Of a DNA stretch of 64,000 nucleotides, positions 26,212-35,217 are shown piece by piece. Made by a program: the position numbers and the translations under genes. A model generated the notes under the pieces. It was not told the DNA's origin, did no database searches, and was given only the letters and a program-made list of their open reading frames with translations. The stretch comes from Treponema sp. (GTDB lineage Bacteria > Spirochaetota > Spirochaetia > Treponematales > Treponemataceae), in the NCBI GenBank assembly GCA_016296575.1, contig JAEDJA010000011.1:1-64000 (forward strand), written 5' to 3'. How positions within the stretch are numbered: position 1 is the first letter of the stretch; the number at the start of each line of letters is the position of its first letter.

Positions 26212-26517
26212 ATGGCATCAAATGATGAAGTAAGTGTTATTGAACACTTGTTGGAAATCGAAAAACAGGCTTCAATGTTGATTCACGAAGCCAGCATTGA
26301 ATCAGAAAAACGACTTTCTGCAGCTAGAGCTAATGCGGAAGTTAAATATAAAGAACAGTACAAAGCTATTTCAGAAAAAGCTGAAAAATCCTTCCGTGAA
26401 AATGCAGAAATAGTAAAGAAAAATAGAGAAAAAACTATTTCAGAATACAAAGAAAAATTGAGAAATCTTCCTCAGAATAACGATTATTTCAATAAATTTT
26501 TGGAAGGTGTTCTGTAA
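26212..26517 (+). CDS. V/A-type ATPase peripheral-stalk subunit (G/H-like)
   Basis: This 101-residue product is almost wholly a charged coiled coil (about 10-85, with many Glu, Lys and Ala), like the G/H subunit that pairs with E to form the peripheral stalk. No catalytic motif is expected or seen. Its stop overlaps the ATG of the C subunit (TAATGG at 26515-26519). Identification rests on size, coiled coil and position at the head of an otherwise complete V/A ATPase operon. Confidence 0.8.
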   Translation: MASNDEVSVIEHLLEIEKQASMLIHEASIESEKRLSAARANAEVKYKEQYKAISEKAEKSFRENAEIVKKNREKTISEYKEKLRNLPQNNDYFNKFLEGVL

Positions 26518-27539
26518 TGGACAAATCGGGTGCCCTGGCTTATATTTATGCTAAAGCCTCAGGGTCAATTTCTAAATCATTCGTAGAGTCTCGAACTTCT
26601 AAGCTTTTTGAAGCAAAAAGTCTTGGTGATTTATGGACTTTGCTTTTTAAGACACCAGCTCCTCTTATTCCGGAAGTTCTTCTTGCACAGGAAATTGAAA
26701 AAGAAGCCTTCCGTCGTTTTATCAACCAATATATTGATTTTATTTCATGTTTTGATCATCCAGATACTTTTCTTTCCGACCAGTTTTTTATTTATGAAGT
26801 AGAAAATTTAAAGGAAATTGGGGCTGCCCTTTGTGCCGGTGAAACAGAATGTCCTGAATTAGTTGATCTTAAAGGATTTTCATCATTACATACCGAAAAA
26901 TGGCCTGATATTAAGGCAATTACTGCTGAAACAGAGTATTCTTGGTACAACAAGGTTCCTGGAAAACATGAACAGCAGGCAATGGAATTAAAGCTTGATC
27001 TTCAGGCATACCGCCATATCTGGAATTCTATACATACAGTTCATGATGAAACCAGAGCTGGTCTTATTAATTTCTTTACAGAAGCATTTATTCTAAAAAA
27101 CTCTATTTGGGCACTTCGTCTTAAACTTTATTACAATCTTCCAAAAGAAGAAATTATTTCCAAATTGATTGTTGTTACAGATGGAAGTCCTTCCATGGAT
27201 CCAATTGCTGGACCAGTACTTAAGCTTTTGGATAAAGATGTAGACAAATTTGATGACTGGAGTGATTGGAAATACTCAGATTTTCTTAATCCATATGTTC
27301 CAGGAAATCTGTGGCAGATTGATCCACTTTGGATAGAGAAAAAATCAAAAATATATCAAAATAAAAAAGCAGTCACACTGTTTCATTTATATCCGCTTAC
27401 CAGTACATCAATTGTAGCGTGGTATAAAATTAAGCAGTTTGAGTTAGGTTGTATCCGTACGGCTGTTGAAGCTTTGAGACTTAATGTAAGTGCACAGGAT
27501 GCAATGAACGTTGTAGGAGCAGGAGAAATTCATGGCTAG
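26517..27539 (+). CDS. atpC: V/A-type ATPase subunit C (AC39/d family)
   Basis: This 340-residue protein belongs to the AC39 family that caps the rotor ring and couples the central stalk to it. An N-terminal AYIYAKASGSISKSF (YVNARVRA-like) and a C-terminal VAWYKIKQFELGCIRTAVEALRL (K-E-x-E-x-x-N-I-R-like) are family marks. The helical body with no signal peptide fits. It overlaps the upstream coiled-coil gene and the downstream I subunit gene (27532-27539). It is divergent, so the name depends partly on the operon. Confidence 0.86.
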   Translation: MDKSGALAYIYAKASGSISKSFVESRTSKLFEAKSLGDLWTLLFKTPAPLIPEVLLAQEIEKEAFRRFINQYIDFISCFDHPDTFLSDQFFIYEVENLKEIGAALCAGETECPELVDLKGFSSLHTEKWPDIKAITAETEYSWYNKVPGKHEQQAMELKLDLQAYRHIWNSIHTVHDETRAGLINFFTEAFILKNSIWALRLKLYYNLPKEEIISKLIVVTDGSPSMDPIAGPVLKLLDKDVDKFDDWSDWKYSDFLNPYVPGNLWQIDPLWIEKKSKIYQNKKAVTLFHLYPLTSTSIVAWYKIKQFELGCIRTAVEALRLNVSAQDAMNVVGAGEIHG

Positions 27540-29529
27540 AACAACACGAATGAATCTTATTGAACTGATGGTTCTTAAACAGGACATTAATTCTGTAATT
27601 GAATACCTGGGAAAAAAAGGGTCTTTTCAGTTTCAGACAACTTCGGAAAAAAAGGCAGCTGAAGAAAATTCAGATGATTATTTGAACCTGGATATACAGT
27701 TCTATGAAAAGCTTCTTAAAATCAAAACTTTTTTTGGAATTGAAACAAGCAGCATTGATCTGAATAAATGTTCTGTTGTAACTGAAGATGATCGTGATGA
27801 AGCTGCTAATATTATTTTATCTTATGAAGATTTTCAGAACCGTCAGAACGTTGCAAAAATTGAACTTGATAAAGTAAAGGATGCTCATAAAGAAGCCCTG
27901 GCTTTTTCAAATCTGAAGGTTCCTTATTCTGATCTGGAACATCTTTCTTTCCTTACAATGAAGATTGGTAAAATTCAGCCTTCAAATTTTGAGGATCTTG
28001 TGGATGCTGTTGGTTCAAACGCAATTATCATTGCCCTTGGTGATGATAAATCCCACATTATGGCCTGTACTTCAAAAAAAGGTCGCTTTGCTCTTGATAC
28101 AGAACTTAAGAATTTTGGTTTTGTTGAAATGGAAGTGCCTAAGGATTTTAAAGGTGTTCCTGATGATGTTCTTGAAAGTCTTGAAAAACAGAAGTTTGAA
28201 GCTGAAAGAACAATGGATGAGCTTGAAGAAGAAAAAAAGAATTTTGCTCAAACTCATAAGGCTGTTATTGAAAAGCTTCTTGGTTCATTTACACTTACAG
28301 TTCAGATAAACGAAGTTAAATCAAAGCTTGAATCAACTGAACTTGTTTATCGAATTACAGGTTGGATTCCATCAAGTGAAAGTGATTCCTACATGACTGA
28401 ACTTGATTCTGCTACTGAAGGTAGAATTGCTTTCCGAAAATATGAGCCTTTTGAAGTTCCTTCTGTTCTTGCTGGAAAAGAGCAGGTTCCTGTAAAGCTT
28501 ACTCACGGAAAGCTTGTTTCAAGTTTTGAACGAATGATCTTTTCTTACGGTTCCCCTTTATATGGAACAATTGATCCAACACCATTTGTAGCCTTGTTCT
28601 TTACAATTCTCTTTGGCATTATGTTCGGTGATTTGGGACAGGGGCTTGTTTTCCTTATTCTTGGAATTCTTATGGCTTGTAAGGTTATAAAGGTTGGCGG
28701 CTGGAATAAGTTTGCTCCTGTTTTCATGTGTATAGGTGTTTCTTCATCAATAATGGGACTTCTTACTGGTGAATTCTTTAGTGATGAAACTCTTCTTGAA
28801 CCATTCAGTTTGTGGGTAACAGGACTTTTTGGTGAACCTCATGCACCTATTGTAAAAATGATGCCTTCCAGTGATCCATCATCAGTTAAAGCAATGTTTA
28901 CAGTATTTGGAGTTGCAGTAGCTATTGGTTTCCTTATTAATTCAATTGGACTTGTTATCAATCTTATCAATAATATTATCAGAAAAAAATGGGCTGAGGT
29001 TTTCTTTGGAAAAAACGGTCTTGCTGGTACAATTTTCTTCTGGTATGTGGTAGCACTAGTTATTCGAATCATTGTATTCAAACACTCTATTGCAGCTTAT
29101 GACTGGGTAATTATTGGAGTTTCACTCTTCTTTGCTAGTTTTGGAGAACCATTTGAAAGAATAATTGAAGGAAAACGACCTGTTCTTGAAAATGGACTGT
29201 TGACTGCTTTAATTTCAGGAATAGTTGAACTTATTGAAGTAGTTTCCGGTTATCTTTCAAATACAGTAAGCTTTGTTCGTGTAGGTGCATTTGCTCTTGG
29301 ACATGCTGTTCTAGATTTCCTGTTTTTTACTCTCACAGACATGGTTGGCGGATTTGGAAGTCCACAAGGACTTCTTGTTGCAATTTTAGGAAATGCCCTC
29401 ATTGTTGTACTTGAAGGTATGATCGTTACCATTCAGGTAATTCGTCTTCAGTACTATGAATTTTTCTCCAAGTTCTTCCACGAAACTGGTAGAGAATTTA
29501 TTCCGTTTACATTTAGTTGTGAAAACTAA
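27532..29529 (+). CDS. atpI: V/A-type ATPase subunit I (a)
   Basis: This 665-residue stator subunit forms the ion path. The N-terminal 330 residues are cytoplasmic and include coiled coils (about 100-125, 215-265). Around seven or eight membrane helices follow from about 350. The essential arginine is Arg583 in SFVRVGAFALGHA, and the final helix carries LEGMIVTIQVIRLQYYEFFSKFF, the signature of the family. Glu566 and Glu628 are additional polar residues in helices. The length matches V/A ATPase I. Ion specificity (proton or sodium) cannot be assigned from this subunit. Confidence 0.95.
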   Translation: MARTTRMNLIELMVLKQDINSVIEYLGKKGSFQFQTTSEKKAAEENSDDYLNLDIQFYEKLLKIKTFFGIETSSIDLNKCSVVTEDDRDEAANIILSYEDFQNRQNVAKIELDKVKDAHKEALAFSNLKVPYSDLEHLSFLTMKIGKIQPSNFEDLVDAVGSNAIIIALGDDKSHIMACTSKKGRFALDTELKNFGFVEMEVPKDFKGVPDDVLESLEKQKFEAERTMDELEEEKKNFAQTHKAVIEKLLGSFTLTVQINEVKSKLESTELVYRITGWIPSSESDSYMTELDSATEGRIAFRKYEPFEVPSVLAGKEQVPVKLTHGKLVSSFERMIFSYGSPLYGTIDPTPFVALFFTILFGIMFGDLGQGLVFLILGILMACKVIKVGGWNKFAPVFMCIGVSSSIMGLLTGEFFSDETLLEPFSLWVTGLFGEPHAPIVKMMPSSDPSSVKAMFTVFGVAVAIGFLINSIGLVINLINNIIRKKWAEVFFGKNGLAGTIFFWYVVALVIRIIVFKHSIAAYDWVIIGVSLFFASFGEPFERIIEGKRPVLENGLLTALISGIVELIEVVSGYLSNTVSFVRVGAFALGHAVLDFLFFTLTDMVGGFGSPQGLLVAILGNALIVVLEGMIVTIQVIRLQYYEFFSKFFHETGREFIPFTFSCEN

Positions 29530-29560
29530 TTTTGATAAAAATATTTTAAGAGGTAGAAAA

Positions 29561-29887
29561 ATGAACAAGAAACTTTTGTGTCTGTTTGTTATCTTCGCAG
29601 GTCTTTCACTGACCACACTTTATGCACAGGAAAAAGCACCTGCTGCTGAAACTGAAGCTGTTGCAGCTACTGCATCAAACTCAGGTCTTAAATATCTTGC
29701 CGCAGCTATTGCCGTAGGTGTTGCTTGTATTGCTGGTGGTATTGCAGTAGGTAAAATCGGGGCTGCTGCTATGGGTGCTATGAGTGAAAATGCAGAACTT
29801 TCTGGTAAAGCACTTCCTTTCGTAGGTCTTGCTGAAGGTATTTGTCTTTGGGGAATGCTTGTTGGTGTTCTTATTCTGATTTTGTAG
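29561..29887 (+). CDS. atpK: V/A-type ATPase proteolipid subunit K, with signal-like N-terminal extension
   Basis: ATG 29561 is chosen because AGAGG precedes it and the longer upstream frame overlaps the I gene. The product has 108 residues: a signal-peptide-like segment (MNKKLLCLFVIFAGLSLTTLYAQ), a 20-residue Ala/Glu-rich linker, then one helical hairpin with two membrane helices (about 44-66 and 84-107). The ion-binding carboxylate is Glu92 in GLAEGICLWG. Most V-type K subunits have two hairpins; here there is only one. The extension is unusual for a ring subunit and suggests SRP/Sec-assisted insertion and cleavage. Confidence 0.9.
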   Translation: MNKKLLCLFVIFAGLSLTTLYAQEKAPAAETEAVAATASNSGLKYLAAAIAVGVACIAGGIAVGKIGAAAMGAMSENAELSGKALPFVGLAEGICLWGMLVGVLILIL

Positions 29888-29897
29888 ATTTACTCAA

Positions 29898-30230
29898 TTG
29901 AAATTTTTTGTAATTGGTGAACGGGAGATTGTTCTAGCCTTCAAACTTGTTGGAGTTGACGGTATTGTTGCTCAGGGAAGAGAAGAAGTGCTGGATGCTT
30001 TTAATCGTGTTACTGGTAAAGGTGGACACCTGGGAGTTCCTGTTGATGAACTTCCTCGTGTTCTAATCCTTACGGAAGATGCAGCCGGAACCATTGAAAA
30101 CGAAGAAATCGCCTGGCAGAAAACAGGAAAATATCCTCTAATAGTTGAAGTACCGTGGTTGAGCGGTCATGTGCAGGGCAGAAAAACTTTGTCTGAAGCA
30201 ATTCGTGAAGCTGTTGGTGTTCAAGTTTAA
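29898..30230 (+). CDS. atpF: V/A-type ATPase subunit F
   Basis: This 110-residue central-stalk subunit starts FFVIGEREIVLAFKLVGVDG, which fits the F family opening. The only suitable start is TTG at 29898, 10 bases after the K stop; it has no obvious ribosome site, so translation may be coupled to K. The rest is a small alpha/beta domain (TEDAAGTIE, WLSGHVQGRKTLSEAIREAVGVQV). The length is typical. Confidence 0.9.
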   Translation: MKFFVIGEREIVLAFKLVGVDGIVAQGREEVLDAFNRVTGKGGHLGVPVDELPRVLILTEDAAGTIENEEIAWQKTGKYPLIVEVPWLSGHVQGRKTLSEAIREAVGVQV

Positions 30231-30247
30231 TTAACAGGTATCAAAAA

Positions 30248-30892
30248 ATGGAAGAATTAAGATCTACTGAAATTCTGGACAAAGAGATTCAGGTTTCAGC
30301 ACGCAAAAAAGCCGAAAGAATCCTTGCAAAAGCTGATGAAGATTGTAAGGTTTTAGAAAACTCAGTTTTTGAACGAGTTGAGAAGGCTAAAAATGAAGTG
30401 GAAGCTCTTTTTGCACATAAGCTTGATGCAATAAAAAAAGACTCTGAAGCTTCTATTCCTTTGGAAAAACAGCGATTACTGGTTTCATTTATTCAGAATG
30501 AAATCGTAAAACATATAAATGAATACCTTGTGTCCTTGGGTGAAGATAAACGTATGGAACTGGTTCTTAAAAAATCCGGTGATGTATTTAATCGTCTTGA
30601 AGAAGGTACAAAAATTAATGCCTTTGTTTATGGTTTTGATTTAAATAAGACTGAAAAGGTATTGAAAAAACTTTTGGGAGCAAAGCTTTCTAAAGTTGAA
30701 GAAACTGTATTTGGAAAAGCTGCTCTTGAAGATAGTGAAATTGACCTTAAAGAAGGAATTATTCTTGTTACAGAAGATTCAAAAATTAAGATTCGATTTA
30801 CTTTAAGTGAAGTAATAAATGGAATTCTTGATAAATATCGTGAAGAAATGAAAGACGCACTTTTTGGTGATGTTTTTGGGAGTGTAAAATGA
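30248..30892 (+). CDS. atpE: V/A-type ATPase subunit E (peripheral stalk)
   Basis: This 214-residue protein has a long N-terminal coiled coil (about 10-90, rich in Lys and Glu) and a C-terminal globular alpha/beta domain, the E architecture. EGIILVTEDSKIKIRFTLSEVI (about 175-195) is typical of the C-terminal domain. It pairs with the G/H-like subunit to clamp the catalytic head. Its stop overlaps the A subunit ATG (30889-30892), which suggests coupling. Its placement after F differs from common bacterial orders. Confidence 0.88.
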   Translation: MEELRSTEILDKEIQVSARKKAERILAKADEDCKVLENSVFERVEKAKNEVEALFAHKLDAIKKDSEASIPLEKQRLLVSFIQNEIVKHINEYLVSLGEDKRMELVLKKSGDVFNRLEEGTKINAFVYGFDLNKTEKVLKKLLGAKLSKVEETVFGKAALEDSEIDLKEGIILVTEDSKIKIRFTLSEVINGILDKYREEMKDALFGDVFGSVK

Positions 30893-32646
30893 TTGAAGGA
30901 AAAATTACCCGAGTTTCAGGACCAATCGTTTATGCTTCAGGTCTTGATGGAGCAGGTCTTTACGACGTAGTAAATGTTGGAAAATCTAATCTTATTGGTG
31001 AGATTATCCGTCAGAATCAAGGAAATGCAACTATTCAGGTTTATGAAGATGACACAGGTATGGAAATTGGTGAAAAGATTGTCTGTACCGAACGTCCTTT
31101 GTCTTTAAGATTAGGTCCTGGAGTTGTAGGAAATATTTATGATGGTATTCAGCGTCCACTTCAGACAATGTACGAACAGGGTGGTGCATTTCTTTTGCCT
31201 GGACAGCGTGCTGAACCACTTGATACAAAAAAACAGTGGGATTTTGTTACTGCAGAAGGTATTGAAAAAGGATGTGCAATAGCTCCAGGTATGGTTTTGG
31301 GTACTGTAAAAGAAACTGAATCAATTACCCAGAGCATTATGGTTCCTCCAACTATCCGTGGTCGTACCTTAAAAACCTTCAAAGGTGATGGTTCATATAC
31401 TGTTGATGACGTAATTGCAACTACTGAACTTGATGAAGATATTTGTCTTTCTCAGTATTGGCCTGTTCGTAAACCTAGACCATATGCACAAAAACTTTCA
31501 GTAAGTGAACCTCTTATTACAGGTCAGCGTGTTATTGATGTTTTCTTTCCTCTTTCTAAGGGTGGTACCGCTGCAATTCCTGGTGGTTTTGGTACAGGAA
31601 AAACTATGACTCAGCATGCCGTTGCAAAATGGTGTGATGCTGATCTTATTGTTTACATTGGTTGTGGTGAACGTGGTAATGAAATGACAGAAGTTCTTTC
31701 AGAATTTCCTGAGCTTATTGACCCACGTACTGGTCGTTCAATTATGGAAAGAACTATTCTCATTGCCAATACATCAAATATGCCTGTAGCGGCTCGTGAA
31801 GTTTCTCTTTATTCTGGAATTACTCTTGCTGAATACTTCCGTGATATGGGAATGCATGTTGCTATCATGGCTGATTCTACATCCCGATGGGCAGAAGCTT
31901 TACGTGAACTTTCTGGTCGAATGGAAGAAATGCCTGCTGAAGAAGGATTCCCAGCCTATCTTCCAACTCGTCTTGCATCATTTTATGAACGTGCCGGGCG
32001 AATTAGTGCACTTTGTCATAGAGAAGGTTCTGTTTCGATTATTGGTGCTGTTTCGCCTCCAGGTGGAGATTTTTCTGAACCAGTTACTCAGCATACAAAA
32101 CGATTTATCCGCTGTTTCTGGGCTTTGGACCGTGAACTCGCTAATGCACGACATTATCCAGCTATTGGATGGATTGAATCTTATTCTGAATATGCTGATG
32201 AAGTTCGAGACTGGTGGGAAGTTCATAATCCTCTTTGGTCTCAGCTTAGACAGGAAGCACTTGATCTTCTTAAAACAGAACAGCGTCTTGAACAGATTGT
32301 TCGCCTTATTGGACCAGATGCACTTCCTGACAGTGAACGTCTTGTTCTTAAAGTTGCAGAAATGATTAAAAACGGTTTCTTGCAGCAGAATGCATACGAT
32401 GATATTGATAAATACTGTTCTATCGAAAAACAGATTACAATTCTTGAACTTATCATGGAATATTACAAACGTGCCCTGAATGTAATCAAGAATGGTGGTC
32501 TTTTAAGCAAGGTTGTTTCACTTCCTGTTTGTGATGAACTGGTACGAATCAAAATGCTGTATAAAAACGAAGATGTTGCCAAACTTGAAGACATCAGAAC
32601 CAGGTTGGATGTTCAGATTGGTGAACTTGAAGTATTGATGAACTAA
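30889..32646 (+). CDS. atpA: V/A-type ATPase catalytic subunit A
   Basis: This 585-residue protein has the Walker A loop GGFGTGKT (232-239, Lys238), the V-type non-homologous insertion after residue 110, and motifs GCGERGNEMTEVL and DSTSRWAEALRELSGRMEEMPAEEG of the A subunit. It is the catalytic subunit, hydrolysing or making ATP. The length is typical of V/A-type, and this clearly separates it from F-type beta. It overlaps the E gene by 4 bases. Confidence 0.98.
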   Translation: MIEGKITRVSGPIVYASGLDGAGLYDVVNVGKSNLIGEIIRQNQGNATIQVYEDDTGMEIGEKIVCTERPLSLRLGPGVVGNIYDGIQRPLQTMYEQGGAFLLPGQRAEPLDTKKQWDFVTAEGIEKGCAIAPGMVLGTVKETESITQSIMVPPTIRGRTLKTFKGDGSYTVDDVIATTELDEDICLSQYWPVRKPRPYAQKLSVSEPLITGQRVIDVFFPLSKGGTAAIPGGFGTGKTMTQHAVAKWCDADLIVYIGCGERGNEMTEVLSEFPELIDPRTGRSIMERTILIANTSNMPVAAREVSLYSGITLAEYFRDMGMHVAIMADSTSRWAEALRELSGRMEEMPAEEGFPAYLPTRLASFYERAGRISALCHREGSVSIIGAVSPPGGDFSEPVTQHTKRFIRCFWALDRELANARHYPAIGWIESYSEYADEVRDWWEVHNPLWSQLRQEALDLLKTEQRLEQIVRLIGPDALPDSERLVLKVAEMIKNGFLQQNAYDDIDKYCSIEKQITILELIMEYYKRALNVIKNGGLLSKVVSLPVCDELVRIKMLYKNEDVAKLEDIRTRLDVQIGELEVLMN

Positions 32647-32670
32647 CTTCATAACTGAAGGATTTATAGA

Positions 32671-34050
32671 ATGAAAGGTATTGAAAGTAAAGGTGTTACA
32701 TCTGTTGACGGACCAATTGTTGTTCTTAAAAGAACTGAAAAAGTTTTTTACGGAGAAACAGTTTGTGTTCGTGACAGAACCGGTGAAAAACGTATCGGCC
32801 GTGTTGTTGATGTAAGTGAAACTGCTGTTGTTGTACAGATCTTTGGTAATACAACCGGTCTTGATATTGATGACACAACCTTTGAATTTTTGGACGAGCC
32901 TCTAGAACTTCGTGTAGGTGAAGATTTATTGGGGCGAATTTTCAACGGTCTTGGTGAACCAATTGACGGTTTTCCAAAGATTATCTCTTCCAAAAAATTG
33001 AATGTAAACGGAAATCCAATCAATCCTTACGCACGTATTTACCCTCGTGACTTTATTCAGACTGGTATTTCTGCTATTGATGGAATGAACTCTCTTGTTC
33101 GCGGACAGAAGCTTCCTATTTTCTCTGGGAATGGTCTTCCTCACAATAAACTTGCAGCTCAGATTATCCGCCAGGCAAAATTGCGTAATTCCGACGAACA
33201 GTTTGTTATGGTTTTTGCCGGAATGGGTATTAAATATGACGTTGCAAAATTCTTCGTTGATACCTTTGAAGAGTCTGGTGTTCTTTCAAAAGTAGTTATG
33301 TTCCAGTCTCTGGCAGATGCGCCTTCTATTGAACGAATCATTACTCCACGCTGTGCCTTAACTGCAGCTGAATATCTTGCTTTTGAAAAAGGATATCATG
33401 TTCTTGTTGTAATGACAGATATGACTAACTACTGTGAAGCGCTTCGTGAAATTTCAACAACTCGGGGTGAAGTTCCAGGTCGTAAAGGCTATCCTGGATA
33501 TCTTTATTCTGATCTTGCAGAGCTTTACGAAAGAGCTGGAAAAATAAAGGGTAGTGAAGGTTCTATTACACAGATTCCAATTCTTACTATGCCAAACGAT
33601 GATATTTCACATCCTATTCCTGACCTTACAGGTTATATTACAGAGGGGCAGATTGTACTTGATCGTGGACTTTCACAAAAAGGACTTTATCCTCCTGTAG
33701 GTGAGCTTTCATCTCTTTCACGACTTATGAAAGACGGTATTGGTCCTGATATGACTCGTGATGACCATGCTAACGTTTCTGCCCAGCTTTTTGCTTCCTA
33801 TTCAAAAGTTAAAGCTATTCGAAATCTTGCAGCAATTATTGGTGAAGAAGAGCTTTCTGAACTGGACCGGGAATACCTTAAATTCGGTGAAAGATTTGAA
33901 AACGAGTTCCTTTGCCAGGGTGAATACGAAGACCGAACAATTGAAGAAACTCTTGCTATTGGTTGGCGTGTTCTTTCTGAGCTTCCAAGAACTGAACTGT
34001 TCCGAATTAAACCGGAATTAATTGATAAATATATGGAATCAGCTGAGTAA
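32671..34050 (+). CDS. atpB: V/A-type ATPase regulatory subunit B
   Basis: This 459-residue non-catalytic nucleotide-binding partner of A lacks a Walker A lysine; the P-loop position reads FSGNGLPHNK as expected for B. MTDMTNYCEALREIS and GRKGYPGYLYSDLA are strong family signatures. There are 24 bases between the A and B genes, and 2 bases before D. Confidence 0.98.
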   Translation: MKGIESKGVTSVDGPIVVLKRTEKVFYGETVCVRDRTGEKRIGRVVDVSETAVVVQIFGNTTGLDIDDTTFEFLDEPLELRVGEDLLGRIFNGLGEPIDGFPKIISSKKLNVNGNPINPYARIYPRDFIQTGISAIDGMNSLVRGQKLPIFSGNGLPHNKLAAQIIRQAKLRNSDEQFVMVFAGMGIKYDVAKFFVDTFEESGVLSKVVMFQSLADAPSIERIITPRCALTAAEYLAFEKGYHVLVVMTDMTNYCEALREISTTRGEVPGRKGYPGYLYSDLAELYERAGKIKGSEGSITQIPILTMPNDDISHPIPDLTGYITEGQIVLDRGLSQKGLYPPVGELSSLSRLMKDGIGPDMTRDDHANVSAQLFASYSKVKAIRNLAAIIGEEELSELDREYLKFGERFENEFLCQGEYEDRTIEETLAIGWRVLSELPRTELFRIKPELIDKYMESAE

Positions 34051-34052
34051 GT

Positions 34053-34676
34053 ATGGCTAAGCTAAACATTGCACCAACAAAATCCAATCTTCTCGAAATG
34101 AAAAGCCAGCTGGCAGTTTCTACCAATGGTTATGAGCTTCTAGAAGAAAAACGTGAAATCCTTGTGCGTGAACTTATGCATATGGTAGATAAAGTAAAGG
34201 TTCTGGAAGGTGACATTGAAAAAGTTATAGGTCGAGCTTATCCTGCATTTAAAAGTATGCTTATGAGCGATGGATCTGACCAAATTGAACGAATCAGTCA
34301 TGCAGTTCATTATGAATTTGGAATGACTGAAAAAACAGTTACAATTGGTGGTATGCCATTTCAGACCCTTGATGTTGAACTTCCTAAAAAAGAACTTTTC
34401 TATTCTTTTGTTGAAACTTATGCAAATACAGACGCCACAATTACTCAGTTTTTTGAATTATTATCTCTGCTTACTCAAATGGCAAGTATTAGAACCATTG
34501 TCTGGCGCCTGGCAGATGAAGTAAAAAGAACCCAGCGACGTGTAAATGCCCTGGATAAAATGATTATTCCACAGACTAAAGAAACAGCTTCTTATATTGA
34601 AGGTGTACTTGAAGAACGTGAACGTGAAAATGTTTTCGTTCTTAAGGCTCTAAAAAAGAAGAACGGATCAAAATAA
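34053..34676 (+). CDS. atpD: V/A-type ATPase subunit D (central stalk)
   Basis: This 207-residue protein has two long helices forming the rotor shaft. NIAPTKSNLLEMKSQLA (4-20) at the start and RRVNALDKMIIPQTKETASYIEGVLEEREREN near the end are D-family marks. Its length is standard. It completes the set G, C, I, K, F, E, A, B, D in one operon. A separate promoter for the usp gene lies right after its stop. Confidence 0.95.
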   Translation: MAKLNIAPTKSNLLEMKSQLAVSTNGYELLEEKREILVRELMHMVDKVKVLEGDIEKVIGRAYPAFKSMLMSDGSDQIERISHAVHYEFGMTEKTVTIGGMPFQTLDVELPKKELFYSFVETYANTDATITQFFELLSLLTQMASIRTIVWRLADEVKRTQRRVNALDKMIIPQTKETASYIEGVLEERERENVFVLKALKKKNGSK

Positions 34677-34677
34677 T

Positions 34678-34706
34678 TTGATTTTTTAATTTTATCATAC
34701 TATATT
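34678..34706 (+). promoter_or_regulatory. Sigma-70 promoter of usp-dnaJ-like pair
   Basis: TTGATT (34678-34683), 17 bases, TATATT (34701-34706), directly behind the atpD stop. This allows the stress genes to be expressed independently of the ATPase. Confidence 0.65.
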
Positions 34707-34731
34707 TTAATAAGGGGTGATTTATAAAAGT

Positions 34732-35211
34732 ATGAAAGGTCTGTTCAAAAAAATTGTTGTTGCTGTCAACGGTCATGAAAGCTCGATTCATGCGGCTATG
34801 TATGCAATTCTTATGGCAAAAACTTACAACCTTGACCTTAAAGCCGTTTATGTTGTAGATACTGCTACAATTAAATATCTTTCAATGAATCATTTCCTGA
34901 TTTCTGAGGAAAGTCTTTCTTACGAAGAAAAGCTTAAAGCTGATGGTGAAAAATATCTTAAATATGTTGAACGTCTTGCACAGATCAAAGGCGTAAGGAT
35001 ACAGACTGAACTTAGAAGTGGTGGAATCTTTTCCGAAGTTGTTAAAGTCTGTGAAGAATATAAAGCTGATTTGCTGCTTCTTGGTGGACATGAAAATAAA
35101 AATGGTAAAAAGAATATTATTTCCGAAAAAGAAAGTGATATTCTTTCCAATTCAAAGATTCCTGTAATGTTTGTAAAAAACGAAAATATAGAAAAACTGT
35201 TCAAATTGTAG
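34732..35211 (+). CDS. Universal stress protein family (UspA domain)
   Basis: From ATG 34732 this is 159 residues with the Usp fold: KIVVAVNGHESSIHAAMYAI at the start, ADLLLLGGHE near 110, and a terminal SKIPVMFVK strand. The GTG at 34717 overlaps the AAGGGG box and is rejected. The classical ATP-binding pattern G-2x-G-9x-G-S/T is not evident after GGHE, so it may be a non-ATP-binding Usp. It has its own promoter. The J-domain gene follows 6 bases downstream. Confidence 0.88.
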   Translation: MKGLFKKIVVAVNGHESSIHAAMYAILMAKTYNLDLKAVYVVDTATIKYLSMNHFLISEESLSYEEKLKADGEKYLKYVERLAQIKGVRIQTELRSGGIFSEVVKVCEEYKADLLLLGGHENKNGKKNIISEKESDILSNSKIPVMFVKNENIEKLFKL

Positions 35212-35217
35212 GAAATA

